Notes under the pieces: generated by a model | Database searches by the model: none | What the model was told of the DNA's origin: nothing | What the model saw: the letters and a program-made list of their open reading frames with translations, nothing else | Assembly: GCF_009741925.1 (NCBI RefSeq) | Contig: NZ_WPCC01000003.1 | Coordinates: 84,850-148,849 of the forward strand | Length of the DNA: 64,000 nucleotides | Direction of reading: 5' to 3' | Source of the DNA: Natronomonas sp. CBA1123 | Lineage (GTDB): Archaea > Halobacteriota > Halobacteria > Halobacteriales > Haloarculaceae | Position numbers and translations under genes: made by a program | Part shown: one piece after another, positions 9,359 through 17,803 of the stretch | Layout: every line of letters starts with the position of its first letter | Position numbering within the stretch: the first letter of the stretch is position 1

Positions 9359-9527
9359 ACTCAGTAGTGTGTACATACATCTGTATCAACATTTTCATAC
9401 AATAATTGTCATATTGGGGTGGGAATTATTCGGTGAGATCGGGTAGAGTCGTTCACAATCGGCCCATTATGGGACTGTCTCTAAAAATAATGACTTTCGG
9501 TGAAGGCAGTCCTCTGGGTTCGTTCGG

Positions 9528-9887
9528 TTACTCAGGTGAATTTTTGATGAGCTGTCCAGCATCTCGTGCCTTCTTAAGATCTTCGGACAGCCGCTCCGGT
9601 CTCCACATTTTTTCGGTGGCGTTAATTATCTCAATGTCAACATCATCAATGGCGTCAATCTTCTGTACTTCTCGCTCAGCGTCCCTCATTATTTGTCCCA
9701 TGTAAAGACACATAGGCGAGGTTGGGAGCAAACGGATTGAGACTGATCGGTCTTCCACCTGTATCTCTTCGACTAATCCGAGCTCAACGATACTGACTGG
9801 GCTTGCGGTGTTGCAGCTGCAGGGATCAAGTACCTCCTCAAGTTGCTGAACGACGTGGTCCTGCGTCGCTTGACTCTCAACCGACAT
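9528..9887 (-). CDS. DUF59/MIP18-family metal-sulfur cluster assembly factor with DPCSC motif
   Basis: 119 aa starting MSVESQATQDHVVQQ. This ATG is one base after the stop of the upstream amidohydrolase gene, so I prefer it to an earlier in-frame ATG at 9923 that overlaps that gene. The core matches DUF59 (PaaD/SufT/MIP18-like): LEEVLDP..., IVELGLVEEI, and a conserved Cys in SPMCLYMGQIMRDAE. Instead of the usual DPE after the first helix it has DPCSC (Cys23, Cys25). The tail KMWRPERLSEDLKKA is shared with the second copy at 39443-39892. DUF59 proteins help Fe-S cluster insertion. The partner here is presumably the coupled amidohydrolase or another pathway enzyme. Confidence 0.82.
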   Translation of the reverse strand: MSVESQATQDHVVQQLEEVLDPCSCNTASPVSIVELGLVEEIQVEDRSVSIRLLPTSPMCLYMGQIMRDAEREVQKIDAIDDVDIEIINATEKMWRPERLSEDLKKARDAGQLIKNSPE

Positions 9888-9888
9888 C

Positions 9889-11001
9889 TCAGTCGTCACC
9901 CGCTGCTGGCTCGGGTTCGACATCTATCCCTGCACACGACCACGGCTCCGGCCGACCCTCTTCTTCGAGACGCTCTGCCCACTTGTCGTTCTGGACGTGC
10001 TCTCGAAGTTCGTCGGCGTCCCAGTCGTAAAGATTAATGAGGTTCTCGCCGAGAATTCCACGTTTCATCTCGTCGGTTAGCTCTGGATAGCCATATTCTT
10101 CCTGCATGTCTTCCGGGAACTGGTACTCCCAGAAGGCCTCAATGTATTGCTGGGCATGGACAAGCGGTACCCCTGTCGCCCAGATGATTTTACTCGGATC
10201 ACCATGAAGGACCAGTTCCCCGAGAACTTCGGCGAATCGTCGCGGCTGGAGGGCGAGGATTCCCAGCGAGAGCTCCAGATTGAGCCAGATATTATCGAAG
10301 TTGGCTGTCATCGGCTTAATTTCGTGAATGTAGTGGATATCGGGATGGAGTAACTCGAACTGGATGTCTGGATACATCGCGGCTATTTCCGCGACATCGT
10401 TCGGGTCGACGTTGTGGATGCCAACGGGTCCGAGGGGGAGCACTTTATGAGAGCCGATGTGCTTGATACCTAATTCGTGTGCCTTCTCTACTATGGGAAG
10501 TAGGTCGTCATCAAGCCGTAGTTCGCGTACTCGTCCGTCATTGCGGTAGTACGTAGGATACGTTTTGAAGCCATCAACACCGTACTCCTCGACCTGCCGT
10601 TCCATTTCATCTATTGCGTCTTTCCCTAGTGGGTCTACGTCACCCAAGAGTTTCACACGCTTGGGATTGTTTTCTTTCAGTTTGAGGCCGGTTTCCAACG
10701 AGGAATACCCGTCATAAAAAAGGTCATAAATCGGCGTCGAGTGGTAGACCCCGAAGTCAACATCGCTTTCTAGAAACGTCGCTTCCTCGATTTCATCGGC
10801 GGTCCAGTTCCTGCACCACTGTTCTCTGGAATGTGCAAGTTCTGGTTCCAGGGCTTGCCCCTTCTGGAGCTCTACGACATTTTCCATCAACCGTTCGGCC
10901 TCTTTGTTTCGTAGGTTCTCGTCGGAGTTGTTCAGGGAATGGAGTACCCCGTCACCGATGAGCATATCTTTGTACATACCCAAAGCACCATGATAACACA
11001 T
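9889..11001 (-). CDS. Divergent amidohydrolase-2 family TIM-barrel protein
   Basis: 370 aa. Beta-strand motifs of the amidohydrolase-2 family can be followed: VDGFKTYPTYYR, KHIGSHKVLPLGPVGIHN, IQFELLHPDIHYIHE, and KIIWATGVPLVHAQQYIEAFWEYQFPEDM. The N-terminal HxH is not evident (GDGVLHSLNNSDEN), and the strand-8 position where the family usually has GTD reads ATG, so metal ligation may differ from the classic set. The second copy (39895-40971) shows the same changes. The gene is one base ahead of the DUF59 gene. The start may lie at the second Met (MYKDMLIGDG, 10977). It could be a decarboxylase or ring/amide hydrolase; the reaction is unknown. Confidence 0.8.
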   Translation of the reverse strand: MCYHGALGMYKDMLIGDGVLHSLNNSDENLRNKEAERLMENVVELQKGQALEPELAHSREQWCRNWTADEIEEATFLESDVDFGVYHSTPIYDLFYDGYSSLETGLKLKENNPKRVKLLGDVDPLGKDAIDEMERQVEEYGVDGFKTYPTYYRNDGRVRELRLDDDLLPIVEKAHELGIKHIGSHKVLPLGPVGIHNVDPNDVAEIAAMYPDIQFELLHPDIHYIHEIKPMTANFDNIWLNLELSLGILALQPRRFAEVLGELVLHGDPSKIIWATGVPLVHAQQYIEAFWEYQFPEDMQEEYGYPELTDEMKRGILGENLINLYDWDADELREHVQNDKWAERLEEEGRPEPWSCAGIDVEPEPAAGDD

Positions 11002-11196
11002 AACGTGGTATGGGATAAATCTACCGGTAAAAATTGTAAACTGATGGCTAAACCGGTGTTAAATCGGTTATTCGGACCGTCTGATAGCGGTGTGCGACCT
11101 CGGTGCTGCTGATTTTCAGCAGTCGAAAACGTTGTTATACGCTGTGCTCTCTGCGTGTATCCTCACTAATGCCTGGAATATATCGGGGAGCGGGGA

Positions 11197-11206
11197 AAAT
11201 TATATG
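11197..11206 (+). promoter_or_regulatory. TATA element of the MBL-fold gene pair
   Basis: AAAATTATAT is centred about 31 bp before the ATG at 11234. The 230-bp divergent spacer to the amidohydrolase gene also holds repeated ACCGGT/TCGGTT-like words between 11018 and 11065 that could bind a shared regulator; that is only inferred. Confidence 0.4.
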
Positions 11207-11233
11207 CGGACGTAAATCTATTGCGCACACGCA

Positions 11234-12268
11234 ATGGTTTTCGATACAAATCCTTCGGAGGTCTCGGAGTCCGAAGGCGAAGAATCGGGAGAGACGGAGC
11301 AGCAACGGGATGAAATTCATTCGAGGCGAATCGACGGTCCTGATTCGTTCCTCAATGAGCCAACAGAACTCACCGAAGGTGTCTATCTTCTTGAGGAATG
11401 TACTATCAACCCTCATCTCCGCGAACTAAAAGCCGCTCAGAACCCACAGTGGTTCAAGCGCGGTCACGAGTTCCACACGCCGATTAATACGTATCTGCTG
11501 GTCGGTGAGGACGAAGCCCTGTTGTTCGACACGTCGTCTCCGAATGTCAGAAACGCCATTACCGACGGGGTTCGAGAGATTCTTGAGAAGGAAGATGTGG
11601 AATTGTCGTATCTCGTGTTATCCCACGACGAGGCTGCTCATGTGGGGAACGCATACCCGATTAGTAGGGAAGCGGCCATGGTGCACCCAGATTACCAAGA
11701 AGACGCCGACGATACCTACGAACTACAAGAAGAACTCCATTCGACGCTGATTGCCCGGAAGCCGTCTCGAGTTGCTCCTGAATTCCACTACTTCGATGAC
11801 GCGGAGTTAGTTGAACCTGGGCATACGATTGACTTGGGTGGCGGTCGAGTTGTCGAATTCATAGAACCTGTCTGGCAGGACGGGGCACCGACACTGTGGA
11901 TGTATGACCACAAGGATAAGGGCCTCTACTGTGTCGACTCCTATGGATTCCCCCATTGTAGTGGTGACTGCGGCAAGTGGGCTGATGAACTCGAACACCG
12001 TGTTTCCCAAGACCAAATGATGGAGTACAACGGGCGGGCTTTCCGGTATATTCCGAACTGTAATCCGTGGAAAATAATCGACCAACACAATCATCTCTAC
12101 GACAACTACGATATCGAACATATCTTCCCCGCTCACGGACAGCCGATTCGAGAGGAAATCGACCGATACCGGGGGCTGATGGATTCAATGGTTGAGCGCA
12201 TCTCTCGAGACGGCTCACTGGGTACCGAATACGTTAGCGCGGAAGAACTCACCGACATATCGTTCTAA
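11234..12268 (+). CDS. Metallo-beta-lactamase-fold protein, flavodiiron-like (first of pair)
   Basis: 344 aa with an acidic N-terminal extension of about 45 residues, then an MBL fold: LTEGVYLLEE, NTYLLVGEDEALLFDTSS, YLVLSHDEAAHVGNA, GHTIDLGGGRVVEFIEP, GLYCVDSYGFPHCSGDC and HIFPAHGQPIREEI. The metal motif is H131-D-E-A-A-H136, closer to the HxExxH of flavodiiron/ODP proteins than to HxHxDH. No flavodoxin domain follows. It is probably a cytoplasmic hydrolase or oxygen/diiron-type sensor; the reaction is unknown. It is followed after 4 bp by a second MBL-fold gene, so the two are probably made together, and divergently from the amidohydrolase operon. Confidence 0.75.
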   Translation: MVFDTNPSEVSESEGEESGETEQQRDEIHSRRIDGPDSFLNEPTELTEGVYLLEECTINPHLRELKAAQNPQWFKRGHEFHTPINTYLLVGEDEALLFDTSSPNVRNAITDGVREILEKEDVELSYLVLSHDEAAHVGNAYPISREAAMVHPDYQEDADDTYELQEELHSTLIARKPSRVAPEFHYFDDAELVEPGHTIDLGGGRVVEFIEPVWQDGAPTLWMYDHKDKGLYCVDSYGFPHCSGDCGKWADELEHRVSQDQMMEYNGRAFRYIPNCNPWKIIDQHNHLYDNYDIEHIFPAHGQPIREEIDRYRGLMDSMVERISRDGSLGTEYVSAEELTDISF

Positions 12269-12272
12269 ACCA

Positions 12273-13043
12273 ATGGTCCGACAAATCACAGACAGTCTGT
12301 ATTGGATTCATGAGTGCACCGAAGCACCGGATGCAGATCACCACATCCACACCTCGCTCTACATCATCGAACACGAGGGGAGCTACATCTTGCTTGACGA
12401 TGGTCCGTTCCTTCACGCCGAGGGACTAAAAGAACAGGTTGAGGACATTACGGGTCCCGAAGGTCCGGATGCAAATTTCATTTTCAAACCCCACACTCCC
12501 CATTCCGGGAACGCAGGTCATTTCAAGGAGACGTGGGAGAACATGGAGGTGGTCTTCCCCATCGGAGGCGCGAAAGTATCGGGAATCCCGACGCCGGTTA
12601 CCGGCTTCGACGAACTGGTCGGGCCGATATCCATCGAGGGCCGGAAAATGAGTCTCACCGAAGTACCGGTAATCGACGTTCAGACGACCACTTGGGTGTT
12701 CGACGAGGTCGACAACGTGTGGTTCACACTGGAAGGGTTTGGATACTTCCATGAAGGAAACCAGTGTAATTTGGTATCAAACGAATACGGAGAAGGTCTC
12801 GAATACAACTATATCGACGACTACTACGCGGATGACTTCGTGGCGTGGGCGAAGTACGTGGATGCCGAGCGTACCGTCTCGCGAATCATGGGCTTGCTGG
12901 ACAAATACGAACCAGAAGTTATCGCACCTGCACACGGCGCCCCGATAATCGGCGACGACATTGACCACTACATGCGTCAGTTCGCCGAATCGATGGAGGT
13001 CAAAGACGAGAGTTTCGAATTACCGCCGTACGGTGAGTATTAA
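12273..13043 (+). CDS. Metallo-beta-lactamase-fold protein with degenerate metal motif (second of pair)
   Basis: 256 aa from MVRQITDSLYWIHECTEAP. This start follows the previous stop by 4 bp; the longer frame from 12192 overlaps that gene. MBL-fold strands are visible (TSLYIIEHEGSYILLDDGP, DEVDNVWFTLEGFGYFHEG, VIAPAHGAPIIGDDIDHYM). The position of HxHxDH reads PHTPHSGNAGHFK (His74, His77), so classical zinc ligands are incomplete. It may form a heteromer with its neighbour, one subunit being structural, or bind a different metal. The shared tail motif PAHGxPI shows that the two are related duplicates. Substrate unknown. Confidence 0.72.
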   Translation: MVRQITDSLYWIHECTEAPDADHHIHTSLYIIEHEGSYILLDDGPFLHAEGLKEQVEDITGPEGPDANFIFKPHTPHSGNAGHFKETWENMEVVFPIGGAKVSGIPTPVTGFDELVGPISIEGRKMSLTEVPVIDVQTTTWVFDEVDNVWFTLEGFGYFHEGNQCNLVSNEYGEGLEYNYIDDYYADDFVAWAKYVDAERTVSRIMGLLDKYEPEVIAPAHGAPIIGDDIDHYMRQFAESMEVKDESFELPPYGEY

Positions 13044-13371
13044 ACAGAGGTGTGGAATTGGTCCTACCGAATAGAGAATAAGTGGGTTTCACAGTTCGTA
13101 GATCAATGTAATCTCTGGCGCAATGAGCGTCTAAATTACTAATGACCATCGAGGAACTCACAGAACCATCAGCAGAAACATACTTTTCGAAGTATCTGCA
13201 ATTCGACCTGGTACATGCGTCCATGAGTGTAGCACACTCAGTCGTCGTACGATATGCTGCATAAAAACACAGACATCTCGGTATATACGAAATTAGAGAA
13301 TTGCTGTTTGGATGTAAGCTCACGGAGCTGCCCATAAATTTATCATTCCATACGAAAAAGGGTCGAGCGTG
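13044..13371. other. Gap of 328 bp holding only a doubtful 40-codon ORF
   Basis: The stretch is AT-rich. It holds one forward 40-aa open frame, 13142-13264 (MTIEELTEPSAETYFSKYLQ, then FDLVHASMSVAHSVVVRYAA), which resembles nothing I recognise. It could be a micro-protein or a gene remnant. A TATA-like AAATTTATC at 13337-13345 precedes the next gene by about 31 bp. Confidence 0.4.
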
Positions 13372-13710
13372 ATGTCGAACCAAGATAACGACGATAGGCT
13401 TTCTAATCCGTCCATACTCAAGTCTCGGTTCAACGAGACGGAGGACGGAAAACGATTCTTGGGTATCCACAGACGCGGTCAACATAAAGTGGAAAACGAG
13501 TACGTTGTTGGAGACGACAGGGAAACCCTCTATCTAACTACTCGGCGATACGACGAGGAAGGGGAGGTGATTGAGGGGACGTCACAAGAGTGGGGACTCA
13601 CGGAGGATTCGAAACACGTTGCAGAGTCTGGTGAACCAATCAAGGTGTTCTGTCAGTCCGACCATTTTTCGGGTGAGTTTTTTGGCTTAGCTGGTGGTGG
13701 CGTAGAGTAA
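13372..13710 (+). CDS. Small acidic hypothetical protein
   Basis: 112 aa, unrecognised. It has an acidic N-terminus (MSNQDNDDRLSNPSILKSR) and a compact beta-rich-looking middle with FLGIHRRGQHKVENEYVVGDD and LYLTTRRYDEEGEVIEGT. It has one cysteine, no signal peptide and no membrane segment. ATG 13372 is preferred to the GTG just before it because it lies about 31 bp after a TATA-like AAATTTATC. It stands alone between the MBL pair and the thioesterase. The composition suits a real haloarchaeal cytoplasmic protein. Function unknown. Confidence 0.6.
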   Translation: MSNQDNDDRLSNPSILKSRFNETEDGKRFLGIHRRGQHKVENEYVVGDDRETLYLTTRRYDEEGEVIEGTSQEWGLTEDSKHVAESGEPIKVFCQSDHFSGEFFGLAGGGVE

Positions 13711-13796
13711 TCTCAGCGCCGCCGATTCTGTAAGGAGTTGACCGTCTGTAGTTTGCCAACGCATCGAATCGCTTGGTATTTTCTTTTACACTTCAG

Positions 13797-14186
13797 TTAC
13801 CAGCCATGAGCGTCGTACACGCCTCTGACAACCGCGATTCGAGTGTCCTCATTATCGGTTATGTTCACATGAACGACCCCTGCCGACCTAGAGACACGTT
13901 CCACAGTAGCTTCCGCAAACAGTGTTCCGGTCCCTGCATTCAGATAGTCGACACGCATATCGATTGTTGGCGGAGGTTGGTTTATTTTGGACATCATCGC
14001 TGCGCCCCCGACCGTATCCGCGAGTGAATACGTCACGCCGCCATGAGCGATTACCTTATCCGAGTGTCCAGAAAGTTCCTTGCGTAAATCTAACTTTCCC
14101 TCCGCGTATCCATCGTTTGCTTCTGTAATTTCGATCCCCAAGAGCTGGACTAATGGTGCAGAATTGATGAATTCTTCTGTACTCAT
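13797..14186 (-). CDS. PaaI-family hotdog thioesterase
   Basis: 129 aa, the usual length for a single hotdog domain. Hallmarks are LLGIEITEANDGYAEGKLDL, HSDKVIAHGGVTYSLADTVGGAA (HGG with a downstream acidic residue, the PaaI catalytic arrangement) and DMRVDYLNAGTGTLFAEATV. It hydrolyses acyl-CoA thioesters, typically relieving CoA sequestration in aromatic or unusual acyl-CoA catabolism. A TATATAC element at 14216-14222 lies near -30. Together with the nearby acyl-CoA ligase and dehydrogenases it fits a CoA-ester pathway. Confidence 0.85.
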   Translation of the reverse strand: MSTEEFINSAPLVQLLGIEITEANDGYAEGKLDLRKELSGHSDKVIAHGGVTYSLADTVGGAAMMSKINQPPPTIDMRVDYLNAGTGTLFAEATVERVSRSAGVVHVNITDNEDTRIAVVRGVYDAHGW

Positions 14187-14893
14187 TCTCGTGTCAGAGG
14201 GTTATTTACAGCGGTGTATATGCTTTGCTGTCGCTTCAGCCGTGCAAAGGGTACTGTTCACGGTAGGGCCTTTGCGGACCTCTGCCAGTATAAGTCCTGA
14301 AGGTGATGCCGCAATTTTCATTGCATATGCAAGAAATCCGCCGCCTCATCAAAAGCAACGTGTCCTCCGACGCTGTGAGCACTGGAGAGCGAGGGGACAT
14401 TTGAATTGAGGATGCAGGTCGTCCCCGACTGAATATGACCGGATGATGGCTGTCAGATACCGTCTCTATCGTCAACGGTCTTAATGTCGACCCACCATTC
14501 ACAAGGATTCACATCCGAATTTTTGGCCACTGACGAGACCGAAATCTGGGTGAATAATATGCATTACTGGCTGATTGCTGCGGTTGACCTCGAGACTACT
14601 GCCAGCTATCCGGCATCTGTTCTACAACCAAGCTTTGAGCGATCTCATTCTTTACTGAAGGCGTAAATCGGTTCAAAATAGCTAAACCCTCTAGCTTTAA
14701 CATGTCCTCCAGTATGGGGGTGATATTGAACCGGCTATGAACGTGAATCGCCAGGGTTCTTTGTCTAGCAAATAGACATGTGGATTCGAAACCCGCAGGA
14801 CTGGGTTGTAGTTTTGCCACGAATTCCAAACAGCAAATTTGAACAATATGCTATGGGGGTAAATTTTTATATGTGTTCGTATAATCGGCTTCC
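14187..14893. other. 707-bp gap with a transposase relic
   Basis: No intact gene is seen. Forward-frame codons around 14530-14610 read LATDETEIWVNNMHYWLIAAVDLET, which resembles the first catalytic Asp region of haloarchaeal IS6-type transposases (DET...W..AAVD). Flanking sequence on both sides is out of frame or unrecognisable, so this is a short, decayed insertion-sequence fragment. The last 35 bp carry the promoter of the acyl-CoA ligase. Confidence 0.5.
14862..14871 (+). promoter_or_regulatory. TATA element of the acyl-CoA ligase gene
   Basis: AATTTTTATA is centred about 27 bp before the ATG at 14894. No leader Shine-Dalgarno sequence is visible, so the transcript is probably leaderless. 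Confidence 0.45.
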
Positions 14894-16444
14894 ATGGATA
14901 TCGTCTCCGGTGGAAACATCCGTAAGCTATGGAAAGACCGAGTGGCCACCTCTGGTGATGACTCGTTTTTAATATACGAGTCGGCTGAAGGTGACGAAGA
15001 AGTATATTCGTACAAAAAATTTAATGAAAAGATAGATACGACAGCGAGAGCACTCCACGACGAACTGGGGGTTCGGAAAGGAGACCATGTAGCGATTCAT
15101 CTCCCGAACTGCTCGCAGTACGTTCAGGTCTGGTTTGCCTTGATGAAGCTCGGTGCCGTAGCGGTTCATTCCAATACACAGCACACACCTAGAGAGATCG
15201 AATACACGCTGGATATCGCGGATGCGGAGTTACTGATTACCGAACCCGATTTTGAGGACGACATTGCGGCGGGGATCGAAGAAACTGATATCGACGAAAT
15301 CGTGTGGGCTCGTCCAGAGAAAATCGAAAAAGAGCGGGATTTGCTGCTCTCCTCACTGGTTGAGAACGCCGAACCGGACCTCCCTGATACAGAGATTGAT
15401 ACCGAAGACCACGCCGAAATCCTATTCACATCAGGGACGACGAGTATGCCGAAACCGGCCCTTCACACTCACGCTACCCTAATGACTGGCGGCGAGCGTA
15501 TCGCCAAACATCTGGCCCTGCAACCCTCCGACCGTAACCTATCTGCACTACCACTGTATCACGGTAGTCCACAAATTCTAGCAATTTTCTCATCACTAAC
15601 CGCTGGCGCTACAGCTATTCTGTATGAGGAATTCAAAGCCTCAAAGTTCATGGATCAGGTGCGTAAACACCGAGCAACAGTAACCACTTGCATTGGGACA
15701 CAGGTTCGTGCACTGATGGCTACTCCTGAATCGGGAACCGACGGGGATAACGACCTGCGACACGCCTTTACCGCGTTTAATGTCCCTGAGGAAATGAAGA
15801 ACGAATTCGAAGATCGGTTTGATGTCTCCTTGCTCAACAGCTACGGGTGTACCGAGGCGCTCATTCTTCTGACGCTCGCTCCTGTGTACAATGAGCGTCG
15901 ATGGCCGTCCATAGGCCGCCCTGTGTTAGGGAGAGACCTTCACATCTTGGACGATGAGGGGAACAAAGTCGATATCGGGGAACGGGGTGAAATAGCTGTC
16001 AACGCAAAACGTGGCCGGACCGTCCTGAAAAAATACTACAATATGCCGGAAAAGACTGAGGAGGCTTTCAACGAAGATGGACTGTTCCTCACGGGAGATT
16101 TCGGTCGGTTTGATGACGATGGGTTCCTATATTTCGTAGATAGGAAAAAGAATATCATTGAAACCCGTGGTGAGAACGTTAGTGAAGCTGAAGTCGAAGA
16201 AGTTCTCGGAGAACATCCCAACATCGATGAAGCTGTCGCCTTGGGTATACCCCACGAAATCTACGGCGAAGCTGTGAAAGTATATATAAAATTGTTTGAC
16301 GATCTCACCGAAGAAGAGGTTTTCGAGTACGCGCAAGAGAATTTAGCGAATTTCAAGGTCCCCGAAGAAATCGAGTTCGTCGATGAATTTCCCCGAACCA
16401 GTATCGGAAAAATCGAAAAGAGCGCACTTCGAGAGGAAGAATAG
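14894..16444 (+). CDS. Class I adenylate-forming acyl-CoA ligase
   Basis: 516 aa, full length for the ANL superfamily. The ATP-binding P-loop is FTSGTTSMPKPALHTHATL, with the A5-type motif NSYGCTEAL and A7-type LTGDFGRFDDDGFLYFVDRKKNII. It ends in PRTSIGKIEKSALREE, where the C-terminal catalytic lysine is GKIEK. It adenylates a carboxylic acid and transfers it to CoA. It is most like the medium/long-chain and CaiC-like branch, but the substrate is unclear. It is the obvious activation step after TRAP import in this block. The MaoC-type pair on the opposite strand ends about 90 bp downstream (convergent). Confidence 0.9.
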   Translation: MDIVSGGNIRKLWKDRVATSGDDSFLIYESAEGDEEVYSYKKFNEKIDTTARALHDELGVRKGDHVAIHLPNCSQYVQVWFALMKLGAVAVHSNTQHTPREIEYTLDIADAELLITEPDFEDDIAAGIEETDIDEIVWARPEKIEKERDLLLSSLVENAEPDLPDTEIDTEDHAEILFTSGTTSMPKPALHTHATLMTGGERIAKHLALQPSDRNLSALPLYHGSPQILAIFSSLTAGATAILYEEFKASKFMDQVRKHRATVTTCIGTQVRALMATPESGTDGDNDLRHAFTAFNVPEEMKNEFEDRFDVSLLNSYGCTEALILLTLAPVYNERRWPSIGRPVLGRDLHILDDEGNKVDIGERGEIAVNAKRGRTVLKKYYNMPEKTEEAFNEDGLFLTGDFGRFDDDGFLYFVDRKKNIIETRGENVSEAEVEEVLGEHPNIDEAVALGIPHEIYGEAVKVYIKLFDDLTEEEVFEYAQENLANFKVPEEIEFVDEFPRTSIGKIEKSALREEE

Positions 16445-16535
16445 CTAAACCAGAGACTCAAACACTCCCTGAAGCGCCGGAGAGAACTGTCAGAGTCGAT
16501 TCTTTGCCTCGAAACCGTTGTTCTCTTATTTACAC

Positions 16536-16943
16536 TCACTCGTGAGGTACGACAACCGCTGTCCCGTCGGCACACCGCCCTTCGTCAGATTCTGTCCACA
16601 CTTCGAATTCGATACGACCATGCTCTTCGTCAATTGCAGTGATTTCCGCATTGGCGGTTAATTTTTCATCGGGCACGGCCCGACCTACGTTACTCCACTC
16701 AAGCTCGGCTAACCGTCCGTCAGCAGGCAACCAGTTGAGAAGTAGTTGTTGGATCGAGGCTCCATGGAAGTGTGCCTGAACGAGAACGTCTGGGTGACCT
16801 TCGACGTCTTTTGCGTACTCTGGGTCGTAGTGGATTCGATGTGGGTTCCACGCCATCGCACTGAAGCGGAACAGTTGGGGTCGACTCGGCTCTTTCTCCA
16901 GCGTCAGTCGATCCCCCACCGATACGCTGTCGATATCGTTCAT
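16536..16943 (-). CDS. MaoC/HTD2-like hotdog dehydratase, C-terminal-type subunit
   Basis: 135 aa. The motif FRFSAMAWNPHRIHYDPEYAKD (about residues 26-47) is the hydratase-2 type active-site loop with Asn and His. It continues GHPDVLVQAHFHGASIQQLL and ends in a strand-rich hotdog tail. It overlaps the upstream gene by 4 bp (ATGA). Together the two look like a split version of the two-domain HTD2/mesaconyl-CoA hydratase-like proteins: one structural hotdog and one catalytic. Expected reaction: hydration or dehydration of an enoyl/3-hydroxyacyl thioester. Which acyl group is unknown. Confidence 0.82.
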   Translation of the reverse strand: MNDIDSVSVGDRLTLEKEPSRPQLFRFSAMAWNPHRIHYDPEYAKDVEGHPDVLVQAHFHGASIQQLLLNWLPADGRLAELEWSNVGRAVPDEKLTANAEITAIDEEHGRIEFEVWTESDEGRCADGTAVVVPHE

Positions 16944-17449
16944 TGTCTGTCCCCCACAATCACGGTTTCATCACAACTCAACACCCTGGTCTCAGCATCG
17001 GTGAAATACTCCGACTGTAACTCCAAAAACGTGAGTTGCCCCATCGACGCGCTCTCACGCTGATATATGTCGACAAACGTTTCGTGGATCGTGACTCTGG
17101 ATCCTGCTGTCGCGTACGTCTCAATGGTTAATTTCTGTCCACCACCCATGAGAATCGAATCCGATGGTAACTCTATCGGATACAGATGAGGGTCGAGTCC
17201 ATCTTCTCGAAGATTGTCATCAGGACATCCTGTGGACCGTTCAATAATCGCAGGAAGAAAATTCGGCGGGATAACCAGGTCGTCGTACTCTTGGCTTCGG
17301 GCCGCTTCGACATCGTGAAAAATCGGATTGTCGTCCTCAACGGCACGTGCGTATCGGCGAACATCACGCCGGGTAACTAAACCGTATTCGTATACGTCGG
17401 TAGTCCCGAGATCCTCCTCGTAGTCCTCGGGTGTAATTTTGGAACTCAT
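16940..17449 (-). CDS. MaoC N-terminal (FAS1-like dehydratase) domain protein
   Basis: 169 aa. It starts MSSKITPEDYEEDLG and has TRRDVRRYARAVEDDNPIFHDVEAARS, then VIPPNFLPAIIE and GGGQKLTIETYATAGSRVTI, the typical N-terminal MaoC hotdog. It is coupled through an ATGA overlap to the catalytic-type hotdog gene that follows, so the heterodimer is probably the functional hydratase. It is cytoplasmic. In the pathway it would act after the acyl-CoA dehydrogenases. The partner order, N-terminal-type first, matches fused homologues. Confidence 0.82.
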   Translation of the reverse strand: MSSKITPEDYEEDLGTTDVYEYGLVTRRDVRRYARAVEDDNPIFHDVEAARSQEYDDLVIPPNFLPAIIERSTGCPDDNLREDGLDPHLYPIELPSDSILMGGGQKLTIETYATAGSRVTIHETFVDIYQRESASMGQLTFLELQSEYFTDAETRVLSCDETVIVGDRQ

Positions 17450-17803
17450 TCGGATCTGGTTCTTCGCAAATTCTTGGCATACGATTTCCTGTCTTGCAGG
17501 TCCCGGCTATCCGCACTTGTACAGCGGGTAGCGCTTACCGGAACGGAGCGCTCTACCTTTCCAACTGGTTCAATAATTGCAACCATGATTACTGAGTTTT
17601 GTTACCCTCCGAGTCGGATATTCAAATCCAATCCATGATAAATTTCACGGCTATGCTCAAATTCATCTCGTGTGAGTACATCGGTCGAATATGGTTGCCA
17701 ATCTGTTATACCTGGCCTCAATAGATCACGCTGTCTGCTGGTGTCATCACGAGTATCTGCATCAATGGCAAGTATTTTGCCATATGATAACAATCTCTGT
17801 GAT
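17450..17803. other. Divergent 354-bp spacer, possible short ORF
   Basis: Between the MaoC pair and methylmalonyl-CoA mutase. A reverse frame at 17602-17793 encodes 63 aa (MLSYGKILAIDADTRDD at the start, VLTRDEFEHSREIYHGLDL near the end) with a protein-like, acidic composition, but I recognise no family. It could be a truncated gene. No clear regulatory dyad was found. Confidence 0.3.
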
